Of a stretch of 64,000 nucleotides of DNA, positions 34,829 through 45,906 are shown piece by piece. This DNA is from Sorghum bicolor (Eukaryota > Streptophyta > Magnoliopsida > Poales > Poaceae). The notes beneath the pieces were generated by a model. The model ran no database searches and had not been told where the DNA came from. It worked only from the letters and a program-made list of their open reading frames with translations. Position 1 is the stretch's first letter. Each line of letters begins with the position of its first letter. Position numbers and translations under genes: made by a program. The stretch spans positions 5,890,001-5,954,000 of the forward strand of contig NC_012872.2 of the NCBI RefSeq assembly GCF_000003195.3, given 5' to 3'.

Positions 34829-35328
34829 TGTTAGGATGATCTCAGGCCCAGCCCAACGGCTGGGGCCTCTTACCCCCTGGATCGCGCCCTGATCGGGGGC
34901 GCCCAACCGATCCATGGTTGGTGGGCCCCCGACGCGCTGCGCTATATAAACAGGAGTGGGGGCCGCAGGCACGCTAACCAAAGTTCGTCGTGCATACACC
35001 CCACTCGACAAAACCCTAGGCCTTCCGATCGGCAGTGCGCAGTGGCGTCGGGAAGCACCACCGCGCCGCCTCCGTTCTACTCCTACCACGCCGTCGTCGG
35101 TCAGTGCCGGTGGAGGCCCGAAGGACGACGTGATCTACATCGGCGCAGCACCAACACCCACGCCATGGACGTCTCCGGATCTGCTCCTTCCGCCAACGAC
35201 GGTCGAAACCCTAAACTCCTCAATTGTAATAGATCTAGTGTATGCACATATATATATGTCACTGCATGTATTGTTTTTATCCCGAAACCCTGTTTATTCT
35301 ATTGCTAGTAGATCCTGTAGATCTATCA
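34829..35328 (+). repeat. 3' LTR of the copia element
   Basis: 500 bp, identical to the 5' LTR except one transition noticed near 34972. Confidence 0.95.
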
Positions 35329-35543
35329 GGCCTTTGTTGGCCTGCACCAGGTCCAAGGAAGAGAGCCAGAGCTCCTTGCGTGGCGTCGGCTCGCTGGGCG
35401 CTATGAATGATGACTCTAGCACCTGCACCTTGGCATCCATCGTCGATCCCATTGTTTGCTTCTCACGTACTGTACGCGCAACGAGCGAAGTGATTTTGCA
35501 GCTGCAAGGGACAGAGAGTGAATGCTTGAGATCACATGCACTG

Positions 35544-35850
35544 AGGTTTGTTTAGTTGGATCTTTCAGCTAAAGTTTGGCCCGGGTGACTAAACATGGCA
35601 GAATTATAAAGTTGATTACATAAACTGTAACTAATTCTGAGACGAATATATTAAGCTTAATTAATCCATAATTAGTGTATGTTTACTATAATATTACCTG
35701 GACAAATCATTGAATAATTAGGTTTAGTAGATTCGTCTCGCAAATTAGTCTTCATGCATATAATTAGATTTATAGTTAGTCTATATTTAATACTTCTAAT
35801 TATATGACAGGGACTAGATTTTAGTCCTGCTAGAGATCCAAACCCTTGTA
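35544..35850. mobile_element. Tourist-like MITE upstream of BAHD copy D
   Basis: Inserted in the copy D upstream region between the block matching 22950 of copy C and the CCAAGAACCTT block. Ends approximately GGTTTGTTTAGTTGGATC and GAGATCCAAACCC, with ACTAATTCTGAGACGAAT and TTAATCCATAATTAG body blocks. Confidence 0.6.
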
Positions 35851-36028
35851 TTCTCACACACAAAGACTGTCATTTCATAAAAATAGTATGGCGACCTATA
35901 AAGTACAGTACAGTAAATTACAGCACACAGCTAGAGTTTCTGATGTACTACTAGCTAGATAGATTTCTATAGATACATAGGAGTACATGGGGTAAATATT
36001 ACACGGCAAATTAGTAAAACTATATACA

Positions 36029-36205
36029 GGCCCTGTTTGGTTCCACCAACTAAATTTTAGCTAGCTAAACTTTAGTCACTTTAGTAGCTAAAGTTCCAAA
36101 CACATTGACTAAAAGGGGCTAAAATAGTTTACTTCCATTAGTCACCCAAGAGTAGCTAAAATAATTTTAGCTAGCAAAAATTTAGTTGGTGGAACCAAAC
36201 AGGCC
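36029..36205. mobile_element. 177-bp MITE with near-perfect terminal inverted repeats
   Basis: GGCCCTGTTTGGTTCCACC at the left and its complement GGTGGAACCAAACAGGCC at the right, with AGCTAGCTAAA-type internal palindromes. Non-coding. The flanking 3 bp do not match cleanly. Confidence 0.8.
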
Positions 36206-36531
36206 TAAATAAAGACAAGACGACTTACCAAGAACCTTGTGTAGTTGTGCGATGGGAGAAAGGGGTGTAGAGGGAGGAGCGCAGGATAGATGAGTTGGGA
36301 CATGCGGGGAGGGAGGGTTTAAATAACGGGGTTGCATTCTGTTCAAGATAATCATGACTTGGAGTGTGTTCAAGTCGTCATTTGGTTAGTTAATTAGCGT
36401 GTTTGCATGCATTCTATTTTTAGTTTGTTAGCTGAGTCAAGGACTACTCAAAGGTGGTGGCCGAGTCTTTAGGAGCTACTAGTAGCTAGCGTTGAAGGCG
36501 TGCAGTCCACAGGACGAGAGGGCTGAGCGGT

Positions 36532-36540
36532 TCATGCGGA
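36532..36540. repeat. Left 9-bp target duplication of the Mutator-like element
   Basis: TCATGCGGA, repeated exactly at 46562-46570. Confidence 0.93.
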
Positions 36541-36697
36541 CCCAATTTTTTACAATTTGGCTCTTTTTTTGAAAAAAGTTCACAATTGGACTCCTGGAAA
36601 ACTTAAATGCAGAAATGGACCCAGGGGGTCGGCGCCATGCATCATGGCGCCGAGGTTTCACGTCTCGGCGCCATGGATCACGGCGCCGAGGTCCTGG
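36541..36697 (+). repeat. Left TIR of the MULE
   Basis: 157 bp, starting CCCAATTTTTTACAATTTGG. It matches the complement of the right TIR with roughly ten differences. It contains palindromic boxes around GGCGCC (TCGGCGCCATGCATCATGGC and CTCGGCGCCATGGATCACGG) that could each form hairpins. Confidence 0.93.
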
Positions 36698-37033
36698 ACT
36701 GCCTTCTCACGTGGATCTGACGTGGCAGGGAGCTCGGCGCCGAGCTCCCTGCTACAAATCGGCCGACGCCCTTCGCTACCCGTGGACGCAGTTCATATTT
36801 TCATCTCCCCTCTCGGCTCTTTCTCTCCAAAAATCGAGTACGAATTTGGATTCAATATTTGGACCATCAAAAGTTTGATTTGTTCCATAGATCTTGAAGA
36901 GCCAGGTATACTCTTTCACATATTAGTTTTTGACTCATTGATTTGACCTATATTACACGTATGTTGTAGACTTAGATAAACCATTTATAGTTTTTTGAAT
37001 GGATGATTAATATTTTTCTTATGCAATCGTAGA
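36698..37033 (+). promoter_or_regulatory. Promoter/leader region of the plus-strand MULE gene
   Basis: Between the left TIR and the first start codon. It contains another palindrome, GAGCTCGGCGCCGAGCTC, at about 36730-36748, then a pyrimidine-rich stretch and an AT-rich leader. Transcription probably initiates here or in the TIR. No TATA box is certain. Confidence 0.4.
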
Positions 37034-37761
37034 ATGCCACGTCGTGGAAAAAGTAGCAAACCAAGGTAACCTTTCGACATGTTTCGATAAATTTCATTCG
37101 TTATTATTTATCATTTGGTAAATTGTAGTTTTCGGTTCAATCGTTATTTGCTATGACTTCTTAGAATTGAATTATTTGAACTGTAGCTATGGCCGGACGA
37201 CCGGTAGTCCGTACATCCACAAGCCGCTTCCTAGCGGTGTTCCAGTACCTATGTGCTTTTGTGGTGATCCTTGCAAGGTAGAAATTTCGGAAGACGAGGA
37301 AACCTATCGGCAGAGGTATTGGATGTGTTCGAATTTTGCCTGGGAGCCTACGCCAAAACAACGCCGCAGTAACTTTATTGTAAGTTATTTTTTCTATTGT
37401 GCACTTATTAATTTGTGTCCTACGAAGCATGATTTAAATTTTTGAACAAATATATTTGTTGCAGACCCCTCCACCATTGTGTGATTTTGAGCAGTGGATC
37501 GACACTGAGGTTAAGGAGTCCGACAAGCGGCTTCTACAAGGCCTAAAGGAGTGGGATGCAGAGCGTGCAGAGATATTAAAGAAGAGACGTAGAGAGGAGG
37601 CTCAAAAGAGGGAGCACAAGGAAGAGGAGGAAAGAAGACGTGTTGCTGCGGCTCGGGAGGAGAGGGAAAAGAAGCTTGAGCGTGTGCGCCGAGCGAAGGC
37701 AGCGATTGATGAGAATCCAGATGCCCAGAGGAAGGGAAAGTGGCCTCGTTGCACTCAATAG
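37034..37761 (+). CDS. MULE accessory gene 1: GRF-like zinc finger plus coiled coil, 173 aa
   Basis: Three exons: 37034-37065, 37187-37379 and 37465-37761, with canonical sites (AAG|GTAACC, CTGTAG|CTATGG, ATT|GTAAGT, TTGCAG|ACCCC) and a continuous 173-residue frame ending WPRCTQ. Residues about 30-90 hold CFCGDPC, YWMC and CDFEQWID, spaced like a GRF-type zinc finger (CxC...C...CxFxxW), a fold that binds single-stranded nucleic acid in some DNA-repair proteins. Residues about 95-155 are a highly charged EER/KRR helix, a probable coiled coil. It is transcribed inward from the left TIR, divergently from nothing upstream and toward gene 2. The role in transposition is unknown. The short first exon was inferred from frame and splice signals. 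Confidence 0.75.
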
Positions 37762-38206
37762 TTACATTACCTTCTTGTTCTTTGTTTGGTTCATGGACAA
37801 TATTGTTTTGTGTTGGACTTTTCAATTTGTTGTTATGTAATGCACTTTAGCAATTTTAATTTGGTTTCATTATTAGTAGACAATATTTTTATTTGAGTAT
37901 TGCATAGGCAATGAAATGAGGATAATTAGTTGAAATAGAAGTTAACGAACTAGTATATTGCATAACTAGTAGCACACATCACATTGAATGGCATGTCCAA
38001 ACATGCACCAAACAAGGGTGCAGAGGTCCGAGACTAAACCTAACATGCCTTAGGTAATTCAAGCAATTAACAAGCACAGGGAATGGCATGTGAGAACATA
38101 TACCACACAAAGGTACATAGTTCTTTCGACTAACCCTAACATGCCTTAGGTGATTAAACCAAACAACAAACATATGGATGTGGCCTGTGAATTAGTTCAG
38201 TTCTAC

Positions 38207-38875
38207 CTAGTAGTGTGGCCACATAGCAAACTGTGTTGCCCCTTCTCCATAGTATCCTCCCGTTGTTGGTGGTGGTGGTGGGGGTGGTGGTGAAGGAGGG
38301 CCCTTGTTCTTGTGATTAGGGCATGTGCAGTATGGATCATTGCATATTGTGTTTTGGGAGCCAGTAGCATTGCTGTTGTCGTCCTCTTCGTCGTCCTTGT
38401 AACCACAGCTAACTTCCGTTTCTAAATCAAAGATACGGTCCTGCAGGTAGTAGATGTACTCTGCATGGGGATGAATAGGTCTAGGATCGACCCATCTGGT
38501 GAAGCCACAGTTCTCTTTTGACAAGGATGACTGCAATAAGTATGTAGCTTTAGCACAAGAGAGTATCTTATTGAAGGTTGAATTAGTAATATGACTTACC
38601 CATGCTCGTGGACATTTGAAGAAACGACGCCCTCCATCTATCCCCTCTGTGTACATCTGCACCAAACAATCCTCACCATGCATACATTTTGGCCACTCTT
38701 CTTTTCGGTCATTCAGTGGTGCCTCTTTAGTAAAATCATGTTTGCTCTCAAGGGGGAACCTATCATAAATTGCTTCCTCAAAGTCTTTAGGACCAAGAGG
38801 ACCCTCCCAAAGAAAGGGATTACCCTTCATCGCCGCCTTTCCCTTTCCCTTCCCTCTAGACGACCCTCCAGACAT
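38207..38875 (-). CDS. MULE accessory gene 2: GRF-like zinc finger protein, 199 aa
   Basis: The reading frame starts MSGGSSRGKGKGKAAMKG, a basic N-terminus. The frame is open throughout, but GG|GTAAGT at 38599 and TTGCAG|TC at 38531 define a 69-nt in-frame intron whose removal joins CPRAW to SSLSKENCGFTRW. That restores a GRF-type finger: KCMHGEDC, GRRFFKC, ENCGFTRWVDP. The spliced product is 199 aa. The tail has a short acidic stretch (DDEEDD), a CNDPYCTCPNH cysteine cluster and a run of eleven or so prolines. It is convergent with accessory gene 1, from which it differs in sequence though the finger layout is shared. No function can be assigned beyond likely nucleic-acid binding. Confidence 0.75.
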   Translation of the reverse strand: MSGGSSRGKGKGKAAMKGNPFLWEGPLGPKDFEEAIYDRFPLESKHDFTKEAPLNDRKEEWPKCMHGEDCLVQMYTEGIDGGRRFFKCPRAWVSHITNSTFNKILSCAKATYLLQSSLSKENCGFTRWVDPRPIHPHAEYIYYLQDRIFDLETEVSCGYKDDEEDDNSNATGSQNTICNDPYCTCPNHKNKGPPSPPPPPPPPTTGGYYGEGATQFAMWPHY

Positions 38876-39458
38876 TTTTACTTGAACTGAACAATCTCAA
38901 GTGAGTAGCAACGCTCTCACCACTGCGTATATATATAGGAACCCAATAGTTGGTATCCGTTGTAGTATATAATAAATGCACCTGAAAAGCCTAGATTTGA
39001 TTACTGAAAAGCCTAGTTGAAAACTGAAAAGTCTATTTGGATTGTCATCTGAAAAGGCTAGATTCGTTCACTGTTTCGGATGTGATGATTCAATGAAAAG
39101 CCATATTGGTTCACTGTTTCTGAAAAGCCTACACTGCGAAAACCAATAGGAATGGACCACAGAATATGTGCACTACATTGAATAATTCATGGAAAAAATT
39201 TACAAGAGTTTCCCCTATTTTTGGTACATCCATAGTTATAAATAGACATCACAGTACAATACAAACATTGATTCATCCAAATATCACAACACAAGCACAT
39301 ACGCCATCAGGAATGATAGTTCAGATAGTCCACAGAGACCATACAGTCCCATATAGTACAAATAGTCCACAAAGTTCACAGTGTCGATACATGCAAAATA
39401 ACAGAAGTTATGCCATCAAATCTAAGCTGCTACCATGGTGTTAGCACAGAAGTCATCC
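38876..39458. other. Intergenic spacer inside the MULE
   Basis: AT-rich, between accessory gene 2 and the 3' end of the plant-mobile-domain gene. GAAAAGCCTA-type short repeats occur at 38990-39130. It should hold the promoter of accessory gene 2. No gene is seen. Confidence 0.5.
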
Positions 39459-42400
39459 TCACTGCCTCCTAGTCTTACCCTTACCCTTGTGGCCAAGAGC
39501 ATCGGTGCCTGGAGTGTACCTACAAGGCGAACGACGTCGCCTTCTTGCAACCTGCGTAGGCTGAGTAGAAGGAGCATCAGGAAGCTGAGATAACCCAAGC
39601 TCGTCATAGTCACGCTCCTCGGCCACCCCCTCTTCGTCCTCATCATCATCGCTTTGAAAAGTGTCCATAGTTGGCCGAGACGAGCTCTGTCCTCCAGATC
39701 CTATAAACATTGTTCAAATTATGTGTGCACTTAATTCATTATCTCATACCATGAAAATTGCTCAGTTCAAATAAACAACAAATTTAATAAAATTATACCT
39801 CCCAAAGAAGATGTACCATGCACAACAGGTGTGTTGCATTGTCGTTCCTGTGGCACATGCACATTCATCGCAGCACTAGTACCGCAACCGCACCGAGCTG
39901 CAGCACGCCTAAGCCTACGTGCTAGTCTCTATTATGCAAAGATTAAAATTCATATTGTTAGATATATGATAAATGAGGGTCGTAATACTTGTTCTTAGAT
40001 AAATTCGATGTCAAGTACTTACTCCAAGAAAGTTGTTTAGTGTGTGCTCGTCCACACCTGTTCTTGGAAACCGTTCGATGTCAAGTACAGATTGCTTTAT
40101 TGCGTTGCCCTATAAGATAAGACATGTATTAGTTTATATAGGTGCAATTTATAAAGTGGAAAGGACAACAATCGTACAATTGTATAGTGGAAAGGACATG
40201 TACCACTCGGTCCAAGACAGGTGCTGCCTCGATAAGTGTCCCTTGTCGTGCTGCTAGGTCATAGGAAGTGTCCTCATCCTCAGATGATTCAAGGTACGCA
40301 TAATCTGCTTGGGTCCACTGAATTTTCAACCTTGTTCGTGTAACACCTAGGTACCAAGTAAGGTATGCACGAAAATTGTAGTTGGTATGTGGTTGCTCAT
40401 TTTCGTAGAGGTTGTCATGAAACTGGTCCCACACCTCTATGTACTGACGATGCAACGTTTCAAACTCAACTGTCTTCTTTTGCTTCTGACGATCAATCCT
40501 AAAATTAAATATTAAAGATGAAAATAATAACACAGATTTAACAACATTGATTCTAAAACTCAGTACGGGGTTAAAATATTGAACTAGCAACATGAATATA
40601 GTAGGTATGAAATAAATTTCAGCAAGTAGGTTGTAGTAGCACACTTCAAATACGATGGAAATGACTAAGGATATAAATTTCAGCAAGCATGGATCTGCAA
40701 TAGCACATTTATAAATTTCAGCAAGCATGGATAGGCACTAAGCATGTAAATTTCAGCAACATTTATATAAATTTCAGCAAGCATGTAAAAAGTACCAACA
40801 TGCATATAGGGGGTAATAAATTTCAGCAAGGATTTATATTGGACCAAGTAGCAAATAAATTTCAGCAATCATGTAATTTTCAGCAACATTTAAGGTATTG
40901 AACTTTGAATAAATATTGAACTTTGAATAAATTGCAGTCAACATATCTATCAAATGCATGGAATAAATTACCAAAATAACTTACTTGTGCAGCTCCACGG
41001 AAGTATCAAATGGAGGGACAGGCCATTGCTGGCAAAAGCCAAATTGGCGGGCTACTCGATTTGGAAGGTGCCACTCAACAGCATAGAAGCAAATCAGAGG
41101 GCAGATCATCAAGTACAAGTCTTCATCCTCGCTACACATGCTGCTTACTCCAAGATGCAGCGCATCATTCGCCGTGTACGGCTCCCAATTAACCTGCAAA
41201 CATAAGACATGTATATGGCAAGTTAGACAAACTATCGAGCATACAATAAACAAGAACTACTGCATTTTACTCACCATGGAGGGCCTAAGCGTGTCGAGCT
41301 CATTGGCATACTGTACGTACGCACGTGAAGTCCTGCTGAAGGCGACTTTCGCATGGTCCCAAAGATGGGCAAACGTCGGACGGTGACGAGGGTTGCCCAC
41401 TGCAAACCATTCCCGAGGAGCGTCAACTATGGGCCGTCCAACAGGAAGACGAGCCCACATCCAAAGCTGCAGTAGGTAAACACAACCACCAACGGAAGAA
41501 CTACTTGCGGTCCGACGACACGCCTCACAAAGGCTACGGTATAGGTAAGCCAGCACTCCCGAAGCCCAGCTGTAAGTACCTGAAACCGTTGCAATCAATT
41601 TAATCAATGCATACGTAAACATAAGAAACCAAATTAATAATAACTGTGTAAGGGAAAAGTACCTGTGGTGTCCCAGTCAGTGAGGCACGGGAGGTACATC
41701 CACGATGCAGTGTCCCCTGTCGCGTCAGGGAAAAGAACACACCCAAATAGGTGCAAGATCCAAGCTCTACAGTAGTAGGCAACTGTCTCCTGGTCCGCAT
41801 GTGCCGGACAATTACCAAAGCTCTGCCTAAGCCAAGCAATTGGTACCCCAGTGGTGCGCAGCGTCGGTGCCTCCGGAGGAAGTGGTCTTCCAAGGAAGGC
41901 CTCAACTCTGGCCCTCCAACCATCGGGCCTGCAGTGTCCGATAACTGGACGACCTCTAACACTCAAACCCAGGATCTTCTGAGTGTCCTGGAGTGTAACA
42001 GTCATCTCTCCACAAGGTAGGTGGAAACTATGAGTTTCTGGCCTCCACCTACAATTTAAAGAACATTGTTGTTAGGGTTTTCAGAAAGATAGATAAAGTT
42101 TGTTCAAAAAAACATACGATTACTATAGATAAATGGTGCACCTGTCAACCAAAGCTGTGATCGCCGCGGGGTTAATTGGAGGCAACCCACGACGAACCTG
42201 ATACGATATGACATCCAGGCCAGCCCTCTGCAGCAGAGGTGTGTACCTGTCGTCATACCGCATCTCCTCGAACTTGTCATGCGTTCGAGGTCGAAGCGGG
42301 GGTAGTTCCTGCAACCATACAATCAAGTTATTTAATGCATAAGTACACAAATTAATAATAAATGAAAAGCAAAGATCAAAGTAAGTACCGCCCCCTCGGC

Positions 42401-42460
42401 AGTGAGTCGTCCTCGGTGCTTCACCTCGTAGTATGGATCCAGGAGGTGGAACTGCTCCAT
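39459..42460 (-). CDS. MULE-borne plant mobile domain (PMD) protein, 630 aa, 9 exons
   Basis: Exons (minus): 42460-42389, 42308-42142, 42048-41663, 41579-41275, 41193-40985, 40498-40204, 40109-40023, 39928-39799, 39700-39459. All junctions are GT-AG and phases agree, giving 630 aa with no stop. The N-terminal half is the plant mobile domain: WRPETHSFHLPCGEMTVTL, LGLSVRGRPVIGH, then the tryptophan-rich helices YSWASGVLAYLYRSLCEAC and LLQLWMWARL. Arabidopsis MAIN/MAIL1 share this domain and act in the nucleus in silencing and genome maintenance. The domain also occurs in transposons. The C-terminus has a CGCG stretch, an acidic patch (SDDDEDEEG) and a basic RRRRR tail. The transposase lies directly upstream, so a fused transcript is possible, but the ATG at 42460 gives a self-contained protein. 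Confidence 0.85.
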
Positions 42461-42598
42461 CCTATAAACAAATTTGATCCATTAGTTAGTAATTAAGCAG
42501 AAAAAAATAATACATTATAATGTCATTATATTAAACAAAGGAGCACTAGAACATGTATGTCTGCCAAAAAGTAAGTTGCATATGAAAGTATTTAACAA

Positions 42599-45391
42599 CT
42601 AAAGTACATAGAATATTAAGTGCACCTGACTTAGCGGCCAATGGCAAGTACGCGAGTTGTGTCCAAGTCTACCACATTTGCCACATTGATTTTGCTCGGG
42701 GTCAGTAACAAACGGGGTTGCTCTCCCTCGCCTCGTTCTACCTGAAATCTGGTCCATGACCATCTTATGCCTCGTACGCTTTCTGGTTCCACGTTTGTTC
42801 CAGCGAGCACCTGGATCTGCAATGTACCTTGGGCCACTGTATTCTGGCCACTGCCCCTCATCTAGGAAAGGCTCAAAACGGGACGACCAAGTTAGCACAA
42901 GGCTATCAACACTCAACTCCCATGGTATCTTGGTCTCGTAGTCAAAGTTGCGATGCCTAGCTGCTGCAATATAGTGAGAACAAGGAGAGTGGTACTGTCT
43001 TGGTCTCCCACATCCACATGAAAAAATCAGTCAGGACAACAATATAACTCCTTGATGGTCGGATCTCACCATCTAACGTTGTACCACCCCTTTCAGTGAC
43101 CTGGTACTTGCCAGTGGCATGGTCAAAACACTCTATGTCATGTGTTCTAGCCCTTTCCTTTGCCTTGTCAAGGTGCTTCTTAGCTCTAGGTGCCCATTTC
43201 ATATTATTACTCTGTAATTGCAATGCTTGAGCATGTCTATCGTTGAACCAGGCCACTAGTCTATAAAAGGTAAAAGATACAATGGCATTGACTGGCATGG
43301 CACGTATACCCTTGAGCACACTATTAAATGACTCTGCCATGTTGCTAGTCTGAAACTCGTACCTCCATCCACCATTATCATGGGCTCTTGTCCATTTCTC
43401 AGGTTCCCTCATCAAACCTAGCAGCCACTGCCTACCTTCTGCATTTGTTGTGGTTTTTAACTGCTCCAACTTCTCCTCAAAAAACGGCACCTCAAGCATT
43501 CGAGCAACCTCCTCGAATAGAGGAAAGTTGTCCTTCGTACCATCTTTCCGAAGTAAATTCTCTGCAAGGTGTCTAGTACACCAACGATGGTGCAAAGGTG
43601 CATAACCAGGAATCTGCTCCTGTACGACACTGAGTATGCCCTGGTGCCTATCAGATATGACACCAACCTCCCTATGTGGGCCAATGACATGTATCCGAAC
43701 AAGGCGCATGAACCAACCCCACCTGTCTTTGTTCTCTCTCTCCACCAAAGCAAAAGCCAAAGGAACCAATGCGTTGTCAGCGTCACAGGAAATGGCTACC
43801 AAAAGAGTGCCCATGTACTTGCCAAGCAGAAAAGTACCATCAATTGATAACACTGGACGGCAGTGCCTAAAGGCCTGGACACACTGTGGAAAACATCAGA
43901 ATGCACGAAAGAATATCTGCCTCCCATTCCTCCATTCATTAGGCTTCGGAATGTACTCGTAATGCATGCCTGGATTAGCTGCTTTCATTGCATTGAACAT
44001 TGCTGGCAGCTGCTCGTACCCCTCCTCCCAGTCCCCATATATCATCTTCCAGGCCCTTTGCTTTGCCCTCCATGCTTTGCCATACTTTATGTCATATTTA
44101 AATATCTTCTGAGCCATGTCCATAATTGTCCTGACCTTCAAGTTGGGCTGACCCTTTAAAGTTGTGCATAACGTACTAGCAATAAGTGTAGAGGTCAACT
44201 GTCGATGCTTCTGTTGAAGGTCAGTCTGGGCACAAGTGTGTGGACCTACAATTTTTGTGATCTTAAACTTCCCGGTGGCCTTTTGTTTACGAGCACAGAC
44301 CCTCCAGTTGCAATCTGACATCTCACACACAACCGTGTAGCGGCGCTCAACATGGGAGTGCATCACCTTGAAGGGTCTTTTACGTATTACAGAATATTGT
44401 TGCAACCACCTTCTTAAGCTGGGCAAATCATTAAAGATCATGCCCTTCTGAATTTGCACACTCTCACCAGGCTCAGGAGCCTCCAGCAGCTCATCATCTC
44501 TTCCCTCTGCATAAGCATTTTGAGAATGACTGAGGTCACTAAACTCGTGAACTAGTGGATCACGATCAGGACAAAAACGTCTGATAAACTCCATTTCTTG
44601 TTCACTTAAAGGTGCAACTGGCCGGTCATCATCGGAATCAACAGCTCTAGCTGTGCCATAGGGCTCCTCATCATCCTCAATATTAACATCCAAACTATTA
44701 GATGCTATAAAAGCTGCGTCAACATTAAATGTTGGAGGCACAGGATGACAACAATCATTACTTGGATTGTCACCTACAACAAAACCACAAATATGCATAC
44801 AATTGAGACAACTAAATCGAACGAAGGAATGCTAACAAAATGAATAATGCAACTACGCCACTTACATGGAATTGTCTGGGTCATAGGGGTATGTACGCAG
44901 CCAACCTCATTGGGACCGGATTGAGCATCAGGAACGACAACCACATCTTCCACACCCACGTTCTGAATGGGTATCAGAGAAGCTGAGGGTGCCGGATTGT
45001 CCACTAGAGGGCCAATGGGTGGTTGCCAATTAAGAGGAGAATCCACTAGAGGGCCTGGCTCCTTGGACAAGTTGCGCACAACCAAATCCAAACATTTAAA
45101 CTCACTCTTCATGACAGTTTTGACATATTTGTCCCATTGAACCTCGGATACAATTGGGACCAACCGCCTAAAAATTGTCCCTGACCCGCCATGGTGAATG
45201 ACCCCCTCAACTAAGATTTCTTCTTCATTCGAATTACATTTAAGCTCATCACGAGCACTACCCATCAATTCAGAAAACAAGGGCCGCTCATCAAACATCA
45301 AAGGGACCGTTTGCATTCCAACAAAATCAACATTGCCAAACTGATCTTTCTCCACACTTCCTCCATGATATAGAGTTACTAAATTGTCCAC
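42599..45391 (-). pseudogene. MuDR-type MULE transposase, broken by one stop and one frameshift
   Basis: Exon A 45391-44866 (entered from an acceptor, TTAG|GTGGAC) joins exon B from 44773 through T|GTAAGT and TTGTAG. Order: N-terminal MuDR-like domain; Cys/His DNA-binding module (CEMSDCNWRVCARK...GPHTC, about 44340-44220); DDE catalytic core with D at 43841 (SIDGT), D at 43652 (ISDRH) and E at 43334 (NMAESFN); SWIM finger CGCG...CSHY at about 43010-42970; CCHC knuckle CGKCGRLGHNSRTC at about 42690-42650. A TGA at 43898-43896 replaces an expected tryptophan after FFRAF. One extra base in the A6 run 43021-43026 (T6 on the coding strand) shifts frame before the SWIM motif. Without these lesions about 899 aa would be encoded from exon A. 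All other hallmarks are present. Confidence 0.92.
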
Positions 45392-45906
45392 CTAATTGAT
45401 ATACAAAATAACCATGTTACTAGGCATATAACTAATACATATAAAACATCTAACAATGTATGTAACTAACTAACACGAGTACTACTATATAACTAAATTT
45501 ACTAACTAACTAGGGTATATTATTCTTCATGTACTTGGATTTGGGATTGCTAATATATAGATATATTTGCTAATATACAACTAATAGACTTATATATCTC
45601 AATTTAGTAAAGAAATTAAAACAATTAATAACTACATTACCTAAATTAGATTAAATAGTTAAACTACGATAAATTAGGAAACAGAGAAACCAATGTGAAT
45701 TCTGCTAAATTAGGTTCGATATTTTGGCTTCTAACTAAATAAAATCCTAAACTAGCTAACTAAATAAATTACTAATTGCTAACTAACAAAATTTAGGCTT
45801 CTAACAAAACTACCTAAACTTGCTATTTCAGTTTACTAAGTATTCTAAATAAATTAGTAACTCAATTATTATGTAAACTAGAATAACTAATTTCAAAAAA
45901 AAACTT
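45392..45906 (-). other. AT-rich intron/leader of the transposase gene
   Basis: About 500 bp, strongly AT-rich, between the exon A acceptor at 45392 and a donor GGGAT|GTAAGT at 45908. It reads as an intron. No coding sequence is seen. Confidence 0.5.

Larger units (their letters stand above)
28580..35328 (+). mobile_element. Full-length Ty1/copia LTR retrotransposon, young
   Basis: 6749 bp with identical-length 500-bp LTRs (28580-29079 and 34829-35328), TG...CA ends, 5-bp target duplication GGCCT at 28575-28579 and 35329-35333, an initiator-Met-type primer-binding site, a polypurine tract and one open gag-pol frame with integrase before reverse transcriptase, the copia order. The LTRs differ at one position that I can see (CACAC against CACGC in the ...GCAGGCAC block). 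It inserted in exon 1 of BAHD copy D in opposite orientation to that gene. All parts expected for autonomy appear present. Confidence 0.95.
26237..35452 (-). pseudogene. BAHD acyltransferase copy D, split by a copia element
   Basis: Exon 1 lies in two pieces, 35452-35334 (start codon at 35440 or in-frame at 35452) and 28579-28258, separated by the retrotransposon at 28580-35328. Apart from the element the exon frame is open. Exon 2 runs 27138-26237. It keeps HxxxD as HISSD and the DFGWG motif, but has 5 extra bases near 26960 relative to copy C, shifting the frame between LPCHDRSLLHARS and HPDALLTLHPK. Its last residues (WLLGCLVPRTKL) come from a MITE end, replacing the LLYTKL terminus. Intron 28257-27139 (1119 bp) contains a Stowaway element. 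Three independent lesions make it non-functional. Confidence 0.9.

Noticed and set aside
42461..42626. Single fused transposase-PMD protein through the donor-like CAG|GTGCAC at 42626
   Set aside because: The join would put the PMD exon out of frame, while the ATG at 42460 starts the PMD frame cleanly.
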